Assembly: GCF_000757825.1 (NCBI RefSeq)
Contig: NZ_CP009451.1
Coordinates: 1,364,001-1,428,000, forward strand
Length of the DNA stretch: 64,000 nucleotides
Reading direction: 5' to 3'
Origin: Cedecea neteri
GTDB lineage: Bacteria; Pseudomonadota; Gammaproteobacteria; Enterobacterales; Enterobacteriaceae
In this document: positions 56,779 through 64,000 of the stretch, one piece after another
Layout: each line of letters opens with the position of its first letter
Position numbering within the stretch: the stretch's first letter is position 1
Notes under the pieces: model-generated
Seen by the model: only the letters and a program-made list of their open reading frames with translations
Databases searched by the model: none
What the model was told of the DNA's origin: nothing
Made by a program: the position numbers and the translations under genes

Positions 56779-56940
56779 TTAATAACCTGCGGCTTTATTA
56801 GCAGCCTTAATTCTTTCATTTCTCATATTTTTATCATGCGAGTCTTTGGCATTTAATATTTCACCCGTCGCGCTGATAAAATCCGAGGCCGTACAGCCGG
56901 TTAGCAGTAGCGCCGTAGAGAAAAAAACCGCTTTAAGCAT
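56779..56940 (-). CDS. 53-residue small lipoprotein
   Basis: The minus strand encodes MLKAVFFSTALLLTGCTA, an ideal lipoprotein signal with lipobox LLTGC (Cys16), then about 37 mature residues rich in charged amino acids (AKDSHDKNMRNERIKAA) and ending AGY. A GGATGG ribosome site lies four bases before the ATG at 56940. The lack of an Asp at +2 favours the outer membrane. I do not recognise the family. It resembles the many small enterobacterial lipoproteins of unknown role. Confidence 0.72.
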   Translation of the reverse strand: MLKAVFFSTALLLTGCTASDFISATGEILNAKDSHDKNMRNERIKAANKAAGY

Positions 56941-57307
56941 AGAACCATCCATGATGAAATTAATACTAACAATATCAACAAACTAGATTAAAAACACAAA
57001 GAAACTGCATTTCCCAATGATATTCAACGGGCGTGGATTTTAGCCAGCGTGAAAATAAACACAAGAATTTTCCGCCCCGTTGAAATAAATTACCCATAAA
57101 GGATTACTGCCAGAAAAACATAATAAAAACACAGTCGTTCTACTGTCTGCCGACAACTGGATATCCCCCTGGGTAAATTCTATCCCCCATATCCTCCGCC
57201 TGCGAGCCAAACCCGACACGGGTGCATGTCAGATTTTTTCTGACCAAACAATTCCCGCGCTCACCTTTCACTCTGATTATTTTGATTGTTTGAACTTCAT
57301 CCCAAAA

Positions 57308-57337
57308 TGTAAACGAACATGACAGAGTTCGTTTACA
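57308..57337. promoter_or_regulatory. 11-bp perfect inverted repeat upstream of the permease
   Basis: TGTAAACGAAC (57308-57318) and GTTCGTTTACA (57327-57337) are perfectly complementary around ATGACAGA. Each arm contains TGTAAACG, like half-sites of LacI/GalR-type operators. It ends nine bases before the GntR-like sites. Confidence 0.5.
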
Positions 57338-57346
57338 GCCGCCCCA

Positions 57347-57376
57347 ATGTTACCGATATCATGTTACCGGTATCAG
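57347..57376. promoter_or_regulatory. Tandem GntR/IdnR-like operators
   Basis: ATGTTACCGATATCAT (57347-57362) and ATGTTACCGGTATCAG (57361-57376) repeat head to tail, sharing two bases. ATGTTACC-N-GTA-type sequences are the known targets of GntR and IdnR upstream of gluconate transport genes in E. coli. Confidence 0.7.
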
Positions 57377-57436
57377 CACCACCTGAAGGCACGCCTCTGG
57401 TGCATTCATCCAAAAATTCGGCCTTGGGGAAATAAA

Positions 57437-58813
57437 ATGACCGAAATAACAACAAGTTTAGGCGCAGGAACCCTGTTGGGCATTGCAGCCTGCTCCGTCG
57501 TGCTCCTGCTCGTTTTGATCATGCGCTTTCGCGTGCATGCCTTCCTGGCGCTAACCCTGGTGAGCGTCGCAGTGGCGCTGGTCACCGGCGTTCCTTTCGA
57601 TAAAATCGTGCCGACGATTCTGGGCGGCTTTGGCAGCACCCTGGCGGGAGTCGCCTTACTGGTTGGGCTTGGGGCCATGATCGGCCGCCTGCTGGAAATC
57701 TCCGGCGGGGCGAAAGTGCTGGCCGATACCCTGGTGGGCACGTTCGGTTCGCACCGGGCGCCTTTCGCGCTTGGCGTCGCGTCCCTGCTGTTCGGCTTCC
57801 CTATCTTCTTCGACGCAGGCCTGGTGGTGATGCTGCCGATTATTTTCAGCGTGGCGAAGCAGTTTGGCGGCTCAACCCTGAAATATGCGCTCCCGGCGGC
57901 CGGTGCCTTTGCCGTGATGCATGCGCTCCTGCCTCCCCATCCTGGCCCGGTTGCCGCCAGTGAACTGCTGGGTGCCAACATCGGGCTGCTGGTCGTCGTG
58001 GGGCTGATTATCGCCATCCCGACCTGGTATATCGGGGCCTATCTCTTCGGGCTGTATGCCGGGAAGAAATTCGACATTCCGCTGCCGAGCTCCTTCCTGG
58101 GCAAAATTGAGGCAGACGAGAATCATCAGCCGCCGTCTTTCGGCATGGTGATGACAATTTTACTGCTACCGCTGGGGCTTATCTTCCTGGATACCGGCCT
58201 CAATACCGCCACGGTGCTCGGCTGGGTCAGCGCGGACAACACGCTGGTTAACTTCTTACGCATGCTGGGCAAGACGCCTATTGCGCTGCTGATCACCGTG
58301 TTCTTTGCGCTGATGGTCTTCAGCGGCAAGCACGGCCGTCAGCACCTGGAAAAAGTCTGTGACGGCGCCCTCGGCCCGATCTGCGGCATTATTCTGGTTA
58401 CCGGCGCGGGCGGTATGTTCGGCGGCGTACTGCGTGCAAGCGGCATCGGCGATGCGCTGGCCGGCGTGCTCTCAGACACCGGCATGCCGGTTATTGTGGC
58501 CGCATTCGTTATCTCAACCGCGCTTCGCGTCGCTCAGGGGTCTGCCACCGTCGCACTGACCACCACCGCCGCGCTGGTCTCACCGATGGTCGAAGCCACA
58601 ACCGGCCTGAGCCAGTTTGACCTGTGCTTTATCGTTATCGCTATCGCGGGCGGCGCAACCGTGCTGTCTCACGTGAACGACTCCGGCTTCTGGCTGGTGG
58701 GCCGCTTCCTGGAAATGGATGAGAAAACAACGCTGAAAACCTGGACCGTGATGGAAACGCTGATCGGGACCATCGCCTTCCTGCTGGCGGCATTGGGCAG
58801 CGTGATTTTGTAA
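57437..58813 (+). CDS. GntP-family gluconate (or related sugar acid) permease
   Basis: This 458-residue polytopic permease belongs to the GntP family (GntP, GntT, GntU, IdnT, DsdX, about 440-455 residues). The signature PPHPGPVAASELLGANIG is near residues 174-191, and the second half has RVAQGSATVALTTTAALV. GntR-like operators upstream point to gluconate or idonate as substrate. I cannot separate it from other paralogues by eye. The start at 57437 is preferred over 57347, whose extension would cross the operators. It sits between rna and rnk, which are neighbours in E. coli. Confidence 0.88.
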   Translation: MTEITTSLGAGTLLGIAACSVVLLLVLIMRFRVHAFLALTLVSVAVALVTGVPFDKIVPTILGGFGSTLAGVALLVGLGAMIGRLLEISGGAKVLADTLVGTFGSHRAPFALGVASLLFGFPIFFDAGLVVMLPIIFSVAKQFGGSTLKYALPAAGAFAVMHALLPPHPGPVAASELLGANIGLLVVVGLIIAIPTWYIGAYLFGLYAGKKFDIPLPSSFLGKIEADENHQPPSFGMVMTILLLPLGLIFLDTGLNTATVLGWVSADNTLVNFLRMLGKTPIALLITVFFALMVFSGKHGRQHLEKVCDGALGPICGIILVTGAGGMFGGVLRASGIGDALAGVLSDTGMPVIVAAFVISTALRVAQGSATVALTTTAALVSPMVEATTGLSQFDLCFIVIAIAGGATVLSHVNDSGFWLVGRFLEMDEKTTLKTWTVMETLIGTIAFLLAALGSVIL

Positions 58814-58895
58814 GCGCTGCGGGTAAAAGCAAAATGTGACCGATCTCGCTTTCAACTGCAGGCTAAGCTCAGTATCATCAGGATTACATGTACAA

Positions 58896-58924
58896 CCCTC
58901 GCCGGTTTCGGTGAGGGTTTTTCT
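58896..58924 (+). terminator. Terminator after the permease
   Basis: ACCCTC and GAGGGT with inner CC/GG pairing, followed by TTTTTC, between the permease and rnk. Confidence 0.75.
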
Positions 58925-58973
58925 TTGTACGATTTCAGCACATGAGTGCCCTGTTTTTTACACGGAGAGAAAA

Positions 58974-59384
58974 ATGTCCAGACCTGCCATCATCATTAAC
59001 GAACTAGACGCCGAACGCCTTGACCGCCTGCTGGAACAGCCGCAGTACGCCAAAGCACCGCTGGCAGAGGCGCTGAACGCCGAACTGGATCGCGCTGAGA
59101 TGTGCAGCCCGGAAAAGATGCCGCCGGACGTTGTTTCCATGAACAGCCGCGTAGAGTTCCGCGACCTGAGTAATCAGGAAGTCCACGTTCGCACGCTGGT
59201 TTACCCGGCCAACCTGACCGACAGCGACAATCAGCTTTCCGTGATGGCGTCGGTCGGTGCCGCGCTGCTGGGCCTGCGGGTGGGTGATACCATCAACTGG
59301 ACGTTGCCAAACGGCGGCCAGACCCACCTCGAAGTGCTGGCGCTGCAATATCAGCCGGAAGCCGCCGGTGAATTCCACCGCTAA
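58974..59384 (+). CDS. rnk: Rnk, nucleoside diphosphate kinase regulator
   Basis: This 136-residue protein has the E. coli length. It resembles GreA/GreB and binds RNA polymerase, but its short coiled coil lacks the acidic tip that GreA inserts in the channel. An N-terminal antiparallel helix pair ([20 protein letters not shown]) is followed by the FKBP-like domain ([19 protein letters not shown]). In E. coli it affects NDP kinase and alginate-type regulation when cloned. The start at 58974 has a GGAGAG ribosome site. Confidence 0.95.
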   Translation: MSRPAIIINELDAERLDRLLEQPQYAKAPLAEALNAELDRAEMCSPEKMPPDVVSMNSRVEFRDLSNQEVHVRTLVYPANLTDSDNQLSVMASVGAALLGLRVGDTINWTLPNGGQTHLEVLALQYQPEAAGEFHR

Positions 59385-59391
59385 TTCTGTT

Positions 59392-59416
59392 TTCCCCTCT
59401 GATATAAGGAGGGGAA
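59392..59416 (+). terminator. rnk terminator
   Basis: TTCCCCTC and GAGGGGAA pair perfectly around a nine-base loop, eight bases after the rnk stop. Confidence 0.7.
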
Positions 59417-59718
59417 TTTACCTTAAAGCATAACTTCCCGCCGCCCATATCAGCTTATAATTGCTATCAACAACTACCAATATTTATAGCTTTCGCATTA
59501 AAAGCACAGATTTACATTTGTAAAAAAAATTGACAAAATTGCCGCCCTTTGTTGATGAGTTGTATTCACCTAAAACGAAAACATCCGCTTTCAGGTTATT
59601 TTCCCATCATAAAGACAGTATCCCCTCTATTTTTCCGCCCATTAATTTGAATTAACGATTAATGTTGCACGCGGCCATGCCGATATTTTTCCGATTGTTT
59701 TATATAAATGGAGACGTT
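59417..59718 (+). other. A/T-rich region before the APE-associated lipoprotein
   Basis: About 300 bases with high A/T content and no ORF. A perfect TTGACA (59530-59535) may be a -35 element with TGATGA as a poor -10. It marks the left edge of the aryl-polyene region and may be the junction of transferred DNA. Confidence 0.45.
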
Positions 59719-60105
59719 ATGAAAAAGGTTGCTAAGTTATTCGGTATGTTTGTGATTTTAGGCGTTCTTGCAGGCTGTGCGCGTACTGCGCCTATCGCGA
59801 ACATTCAAACCACCGTGAGCGCTGGCCACACTGAAGCACAGGTTAAAAGTGCCATTCTTAAAGCCGGTATTCAGCGTCAATGGATAATGAACGAAGTTAG
59901 CCCAGGTGTTATCAAAGCACGCCAGCAGACTCGTGAATTCACCGCAGAAGTGCGTATTAACTACACCGCAAACAGCTATTCTATTAATTACGAAAATAGC
60001 CTCAACCTGCGCGCCTCCGGCGGCAAAATTCATAAAAACTACAACCGCTGGATTCGTAACCTGGACAAAGATATCCAGGTTAACCTTGCCTCTTCCGGCC
60101 TGTAA
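59719..60105 (+). CDS. Predicted lipoprotein next to the aryl-polyene cluster
   Basis: This 128-residue protein has a signal peptide MKKVAKLFGMFVILGVLAGC with lipobox LAGC (Cys20). The mature part looks like a small alpha/beta domain (HTEAQVKSAILKAGIQRQW, then IRNLDKDIQVNL). No catalytic motif is visible. The start at 59719 follows a GGAGAC site. Its own terminator separates it from the methyltransferase, so it may be an independent gene rather than part of the pigment operon, although aryl-polyene clusters do contain lipoproteins. Confidence 0.82.
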   Translation: MKKVAKLFGMFVILGVLAGCARTAPIANIQTTVSAGHTEAQVKSAILKAGIQRQWIMNEVSPGVIKARQQTREFTAEVRINYTANSYSINYENSLNLRASGGKIHKNYNRWIRNLDKDIQVNLASSGL

Positions 60106-60113
60106 TTTTGCTT

Positions 60114-60145
60114 AACGCCGAATCTGAAGGTTCGGCGTTTCTTCT
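60114..60145 (+). terminator. Terminator after the lipoprotein gene
   Basis: AACGCCGAA (60114-60122) and TTCGGCGTT (60131-60139) pair around TCTGAAGG, followed by TCTTC and TTTT. Confidence 0.85.
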
Positions 60146-60167
60146 TTTATTATCACGTTGACAGGTA

Positions 60168-61238
60168 ATGCAGCACATGTACGAACAGGACAGCCTTAGC
60201 GCATTGGATGCCATTACGGAAGCCCAGCGAATTGCCTTTGCCCCCATGCTGTTTCAAACGGCGCTCTGTCTACGAAATGCCGGCGTGCTCGCTTACCTCG
60301 ACGGGCAAGGGAAACAGGGCGCAACCCTCGAAGAAATAACGGAATCCTGCAACGTTAACGAATACGCTGCCAGCGTTTTACTGGATATGGGCCTGAGTGG
60401 ACGCATTATTTTCAGGCAAAATACGCATTATTTCCTGGCGAAAATCGGCCATTTCCTGGTGCACGACACCATGACGCGTGTGAATATGGATTTCACCCAG
60501 GACGTTTGTTATCAGGGACTGTTTTTCCTGGAGGAAGCGTTAAAAGAGGGTAAACCCTCGGGCTTAAAAGTGTTTGGCGACTGGCCGACCATTTACCCCG
60601 CGCTCTCACAATTACCGACTTCCGCCAAAGAGAGCTGGTTTGCCTTCGATCATTACTATTCCGATGCGGCTTTTGAAGCAGCCTTACCGCATGTTTTTGC
60701 CCACCAGCCTGCCCGGCTTTATGACGTTGGCGGGAATACCGGAAAATGGGCAATACGCTGCTGTAAATATGATGCAGAAGTGGCTGTCACGCTGCTGGAT
60801 TTACCACAACAAATTGCACTCGCACGTGAAAATATAGAGAATGCTGGGCTTTCCGGGCGTATTGATTTCCACAGCGTAGATATGCTGAGCGATTCCCCCC
60901 TGCCCGGTGAGGCTGATATCTGGTGGATGAGCCAGTTCCTGGACTGCTTCTCGCCGGAGCAAATCATTAAGCTCCTCAGCAACGTTGCTCGGGTCATGAA
61001 ACCCGGCGCAAGGCTCTGCGTGATGGAACTGTTTTGGGACGCACAAAAATTTGAAGCGGCTTCGTTTAGCCTGAACGCCTCTTCGCTTTACTTTACCTGC
61101 ATGGCCAACGGCAACAGTCGTTTTTACAGCGTAGAGAAGTTTTATCGTTATCTGGAAATGGCCGGATTCCAGGTGTCGGAACGCCACGACAACTTAGGCG
61201 TTGGTCATACCCTGCTGGTATGCCAGAAAACCTCCTGA
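60168..61238 (+). CDS. apeB: SAM-dependent O-methyltransferase of the aryl-polyene cluster
   Basis: This 356-residue class I methyltransferase has the SAM-binding motif LYDVGGNTGKW (near 184-194). An N-terminal winged-helix dimerisation region is typical of small-molecule O-methyltransferases. In aryl-polyene clusters this enzyme modifies the aryl head group. The first ATG (60168) lies two bases from an AGG; a second in-frame ATG at 60177 is equally possible. It is the first gene of a tightly packed set of seven. The symbol follows the Xenorhabdus/E. coli APE nomenclature as I recall it. Confidence 0.82.
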   Translation: MQHMYEQDSLSALDAITEAQRIAFAPMLFQTALCLRNAGVLAYLDGQGKQGATLEEITESCNVNEYAASVLLDMGLSGRIIFRQNTHYFLAKIGHFLVHDTMTRVNMDFTQDVCYQGLFFLEEALKEGKPSGLKVFGDWPTIYPALSQLPTSAKESWFAFDHYYSDAAFEAALPHVFAHQPARLYDVGGNTGKWAIRCCKYDAEVAVTLLDLPQQIALARENIENAGLSGRIDFHSVDMLSDSPLPGEADIWWMSQFLDCFSPEQIIKLLSNVARVMKPGARLCVMELFWDAQKFEAASFSLNASSLYFTCMANGNSRFYSVEKFYRYLEMAGFQVSERHDNLGVGHTLLVCQKTS

Positions 61239-61300
61239 CCCGGCGCACGTTCAGCGCTGGCGATTAGAATAACGCTCGAATTGATCGCAGAACCACGCGG

Positions 61301-62023
61301 ATGAAATTTGCACTCAACATTATTGACTGGCAGGCGAAAGCGCCGGGTCTCAGCAACGCGGCAGAGTGGCAGCACTGGTCGCAGCATGGGCAGGCTATTG
61401 ACCCGACTCAACCTCAGGGCGCCCTAAGCGAACTTCCGATGATGACGGCCCGCCGCCTGAGCTCAGGCAGCAAACTGGCCGTTGACTGCGGCCTCGCCAT
61501 GCTTCGTCGCCACGAGATTGATGCCGTACTCTATACCAGCCGTCACGGAGAGCTGGAGCGTAACTACAGGATCCTGCAGGCGCTGGCATCTGAGCAGCCG
61601 CTCTCCCCCACGGATTTTGCGCTTTCGGTGCATAACTCCTCTGTCGGTAACCTGACGATTGCCGCCAAAAAGCCGATTACCTCCGCGTCGCTGTCTGCAG
61701 GTAAAGACACCTTCCAGCAGGGGCTTTGTGAAGTCATCTGCCTCTTACAGGCGGGTTACAAAAAAGTCCTGATGGTCGATTTTGACGGCCTGCTGCCGGC
61801 GTTCTATCACCCGCGACTGGAACCTGAAATGCCGACCTGGCCCTATGCGGTCGCGCTGGTCATTGAGGCCGGAGACAATCTGCGGTGCAGCACGCAAAAA
61901 AGCGAAGCCGCCGGCGAGCCCGCATTGCCGCAAAGCCTGCTGTTTTTACAGCACTATTTAAATGACACCCCGGACTTTATCCTGCAGGGCGAGCGCGTTG
62001 CATGGCTCTGGAGTCGCGCGTGA
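61301..62023 (+). CDS. apeC: Ketosynthase-like chain-length factor of the aryl-polyene PKS
   Basis: This 240-residue protein resembles the N-terminal ketosynthase fold (ketoacyl-synt_2 type), but the expected active-site region reads LSVHNSSVGN with no cysteine nucleophile. It therefore fits a chain-length factor that pairs with a true ketosynthase (ApeO) encoded further along. SLSAGKDTF and MVDFDG are other fold markers. It overlaps the acyltransferase gene by up to 22 bases. The partner KS is outside the window. Confidence 0.82.
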   Translation: MKFALNIIDWQAKAPGLSNAAEWQHWSQHGQAIDPTQPQGALSELPMMTARRLSSGSKLAVDCGLAMLRRHEIDAVLYTSRHGELERNYRILQALASEQPLSPTDFALSVHNSSVGNLTIAAKKPITSASLSAGKDTFQQGLCEVICLLQAGYKKVLMVDFDGLLPAFYHPRLEPEMPTWPYAVALVIEAGDNLRCSTQKSEAAGEPALPQSLLFLQHYLNDTPDFILQGERVAWLWSRA

Positions 62024-62835
62024 GCGGCGTTGCGGCACGGCTAAACTGGCTATGGCGGCTCGTCATGACGGGCTTCTGCTTTGCGCTTTTTGGCCTCGGT
62101 GGCCTGCTGCTTTCTACCGTCTGGTTTAACTTACTGTTGGTGTTTATCCGGGATAATGCGAAGCGTCGCCGCATTGCACGCCGCAGTATCGCCGCCAGCT
62201 TTCGCCTTTTCCTGACGGTTGCCAGAGCCATTAAGGTGCTCGACTACCGCATCGAAGGCCAGAGCATTCTGCAAGCCGAGCGCGGATGCCTGGTGGTTGC
62301 CAACCACCCAACGCTCATCGACTACGTGCTGCTCGCCTCCGTAATGCCAGAAACCGACTGCCTGGTTAAAGATGCTCTGCTGAGAAACCCGTTTGTCAGC
62401 GGCGTTATTCGCGCAGCGGACTACCTGGTGAACAGCCAGGCCGATGCCCTGCTGCCGGCAAGCCGCCAGCGGCTACAGCAAGGTGACACAATTTTGATCT
62501 TTCCCGAGGGCACGCGAACGCAGCCCGGCGGTAAAATGACGCTTCAGCGCGGGGCGGCCAACATCGCCGTGCGCTGCAACAGCGACTTACGCGTTGCGAC
62601 GATCCACTGCAGTGAGAACCTGCTGGACAAGCAAAGCAAATGGTACAATGTGCCCCCCGCGAAACCCTTGTTTACCGTCAGGGTGCGCGAGCGGATAAGC
62701 ATTGACCAGTTTCATCAGGCAAATTCACAAGAACCGGCGCTGTCCGCAAGGCAGTTAAACCGGCACCTTTTGCTTCAATTACAACAGGGGACGAAACCTC
62801 TTTCGGGTATTAATGATGCAAGCGCTCTATCTTGA
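62002..62835 (+). CDS. apeD: Lysophospholipid-type acyltransferase (PlsC family) of the APE cluster
   Basis: This 277-residue membrane-associated acyltransferase has the HX4D catalytic motif in ANHPTLIDYV and the acceptor-binding FPEGTRTQPGG. An N-terminal hydrophobic helix (LVMTGFCFALFGLGGLLL) anchors it. It probably attaches the polyene chain to a lipid or glycan anchor in the outer membrane. The start could be the ATG at 62002 or the GTG at 62020, which overlaps the previous stop. Confidence 0.84.
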   Translation: MALESRVSGVAARLNWLWRLVMTGFCFALFGLGGLLLSTVWFNLLLVFIRDNAKRRRIARRSIAASFRLFLTVARAIKVLDYRIEGQSILQAERGCLVVANHPTLIDYVLLASVMPETDCLVKDALLRNPFVSGVIRAADYLVNSQADALLPASRQRLQQGDTILIFPEGTRTQPGGKMTLQRGAANIAVRCNSDLRVATIHCSENLLDKQSKWYNVPPAKPLFTVRVRERISIDQFHQANSQEPALSARQLNRHLLLQLQQGTKPLSGINDASALS

Positions 62836-63073
62836 AATTAAAAATCTCATCATAAACACACTCAATCTGGATGAAATGTCGAGCGACGACATTGACACCG
62901 ATGCCGCACTTTTTGGCGAGGGTTTAGGCCTGGACTCTATCGATGCTCTGGAACTGGGGCTGGCGGTGAAAAACCAGTATGGCGTGGTGCTTTCTGCCGA
63001 AAGCGAAGAAATGCGTCAGCACTTCTTTTCCGTTGCCACGCTGGCATCTTTCATTCACGCGCAACGAGCCTGA
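62813..63073 (+). CDS. apeE: Acyl carrier protein 1 of the APE cluster
   Basis: This 86-residue acyl carrier protein has the phosphopantetheine attachment site GLGLDSIDALEL with Ser42. It would carry the growing aryl-polyene chain through ketosynthase, ketoreductase and dehydratase steps. It overlaps the acyltransferase gene by 23 bases, and 12 bases separate it from the second ACP. Confidence 0.88.
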   Translation: MMQALYLEIKNLIINTLNLDEMSSDDIDTDAALFGEGLGLDSIDALELGLAVKNQYGVVLSAESEEMRQHFFSVATLASFIHAQRA

Positions 63074-63085
63074 GGAGAGTCCGTT

Positions 63086-63337
63086 ATGACCGACCCACAC
63101 GCTATCTATGAAGAAGTCTCCGCGCTGTTGGTAAAGCTGTTTGAAATCGATCCTCAGGACATCAAGCCAGAGGCTCGCCTGTATGAAGATCTGGAGTTAG
63201 ACAGCATCGATGCTGTCGACATGATCGTTCATCTGCAGAAAAAAACCGGCAAAAAAATCAAACCGGAAGAGTTCAAGGCCGTTCGCACCATACAAGATGT
63301 GGTCGATGCGGTAGAACGTCTGATACGAGAAGCGTAA
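63086..63337 (+). CDS. apeF: Acyl carrier protein 2 of the APE cluster
   Basis: This 83-residue acyl carrier protein has its attachment site at LELDSIDAVDM with Ser40. It differs substantially from ACP 1, so the two probably serve different steps (initiation or loading versus elongation). A GAGGAGAG ribosome site precedes the ATG. Confidence 0.88.
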   Translation: MTDPHAIYEEVSALLVKLFEIDPQDIKPEARLYEDLELDSIDAVDMIVHLQKKTGKKIKPEEFKAVRTIQDVVDAVERLIREA

Positions 63338-63343
63338 CGCGCT

Positions 63344-63925
63344 ATGCGGTGCGCTCGCGCTTTTCCGGGTGTACAGCTGCTGACCGGTCTGCTACTGCTG
63401 GCCTGGCCTGGTATTATCTGGCTAGGTCTGGCGCATAACAGCCTGCACTGGCTGCTGCCGCTCATGGCTCTGCTGCTGTTTTTCCGCTTTCGCCAGACCC
63501 GGCGACAGGCGGGCCCTTTGCGAATCGTCACTCAGGTTGTTGCCGTTGCCGGAATCATCCTCTGCGCGGCCAGCTACCTGCTGAAAACGCATCAGCTGCT
63601 GCTGTTTTATCCGGTGGTGGTGAACAGCGTCATGCTCGCCGTCTTCGGCGGTTCGCTGTGGTCCTCGATGCCGATTGTCGAACGTCTGGCACGCCTGCGT
63701 GAACCGGATCTTCCTGAACCGGCGGTGCGTTACACCCGCCGCGTCACGCAGATCTGGTGCCTGTTTTTTGTGGCTAACGGCAGCATTGCGCTGTTTACCG
63801 CGCTGTACGGCGATATGACGCTGTGGACGGCATGGAACGGCATGATTGCCTATCTGCTGATGGGCACGTTAATGGCCGGAGAATGGCTGGTCCGCCGCCG
63901 GGTGATTAAAAGAGAATCTCAATGA
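63344..63925 (+). CDS. apeG: COG4648 membrane protein of the APE cluster
   Basis: This 193-residue protein has about five hydrophobic segments (for example LLTGLLLLAWPGIIWLGL near the start). It belongs to the conserved inner-membrane family always found in aryl-polyene and related flexirubin-type clusters. Its function is not known to me. It overlaps the next gene by ATGA. Confidence 0.8.
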   Translation: MRCARAFPGVQLLTGLLLLAWPGIIWLGLAHNSLHWLLPLMALLLFFRFRQTRRQAGPLRIVTQVVAVAGIILCAASYLLKTHQLLLFYPVVVNSVMLAVFGGSLWSSMPIVERLARLREPDLPEPAVRYTRRVTQIWCLFFVANGSIALFTALYGDMTLWTAWNGMIAYLLMGTLMAGEWLVRRRVIKRESQ

Positions 63926-64000
63926 AGCAACCGCTTTCTCTGGCCGGGTGGCTAACCGCGCCACGCTCTTCGTCCACGCTCATTGCCTGGCTTGGCAATC
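63922..64000 (+). CDS. apeH: Start of acyl-ACP ligase (AMP-forming) of the APE cluster, cut by the window end
   Basis: Only 26 codons are visible (MKQPLSLAGWLTAPRSSSTL...). The assignment rests on gene order: in known aryl-polyene clusters the adenylate-forming ligase that activates the aryl starter follows the COG4648 gene. No motif of the enzyme lies in the window. Coupled to apeG by ATGA. Confidence 0.6.
   Translation, partial: MKQPLSLAGWLTAPRSSSTLIAWLGN

Larger units (their letters stand above)
56941..57436 (+). other. Regulatory region upstream of the GntP-family permease
   Basis: About 500 bases with no ORF. The first part is A/T-rich. The last 130 bases hold an 11-bp inverted repeat and two tandem GntR-like operators, listed separately. 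A TTTACA (57332-57337) with TATCAT (57357-57362), 19-base spacer, is a possible promoter overlapping both operators. Confidence 0.6.

Noticed and set aside
1..64000. CRISPR array, prophage, insertion sequence or toxin-antitoxin pair
   Set aside because: No regular repeats with spacers, no transposase or integrase, no terminal repeats and no toxin motifs were seen anywhere in the window.

Overview
This is a chromosomal window from a member of the Enterobacteriaceae. Gene content, order and protein lengths follow the E. coli/Salmonella/Enterobacter core from pgm-seqA through fldA-fur, nag, the Met-Leu-Gln-Gln-Met-Gln-Gln tRNA cluster, miaB, glt, leuS, mrdAB, lip and cspE-pagP to rna-rnk. It is not E. 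coli: cobC is missing between nadD and rsfS, no citrate-fermentation genes lie between dcuC and rna, and several accessory blocks are present. Enterobacter, Cedecea or a related genus is a reasonable guess. The sequence alone does not fix the species.

Layout. (1) 1-3700: pgm (partial) and seqA leftward; ybfF, ybfE, fldA, the leader gene uof and fur rightward. (2) 3712-14335: the amino-sugar region. chiQ/chiP and glnS run leftward, then nagE diverges from nagBACD. Four NagC-like operators, a CRP site and a ChiX sRNA target can be read directly. (3) 14646-17302: asnB and seven tRNAs behind one strong promoter with a GC-rich discriminator. (4) 17369-28517: ubiF, miaB-ybeZYX-lnt, and gltI-sroC-gltJKL, where a GcvB target and the GcvB sponge SroC lie in one transcript. 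(5) 28782-45808: leuS-lptE-holA-nadD, rsfS-rlmH-mrdAB-rlpA-dacA, ybeD-lipB, ybeF, lipA, tatE, ybeM, crcB and a 28-residue membrane peptide. (6) 45868-46849: cspE, with a terminator-like hairpin in its own leader, and pagP.

(7) Accessory insertions. A leftward copper/silver efflux operon (47047-53752) sits between pagP and dcuC. It encodes a small Cys/Met protein, CusF-like, TolC-like, CusB-like and CusA-like proteins. CusB carries an extra CusF-like domain at its C-terminus. After dcuC and rna come a 52-residue ORF, a 53-residue lipoprotein and a GntP-family permease behind tandem GntR-like operators. (8) 59719-end: a lipoprotein and the start of an aryl-polyene (APE) pigment cluster: methyltransferase, ketosynthase-like chain-length factor, acyltransferase, two acyl carrier proteins, a COG4648 membrane protein, and the first codons of an acyl-ACP ligase.

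Most of the window is well-known core biology. The most interesting parts are the RNA-level control elements (ChiX target, GcvB target/SroC, cspE attenuator, chiP-chiQ terminator), the CusB-CusF fusion operon, the small unnamed proteins, and the operator array before the permease. I found no clear evidence of a wholly new system.
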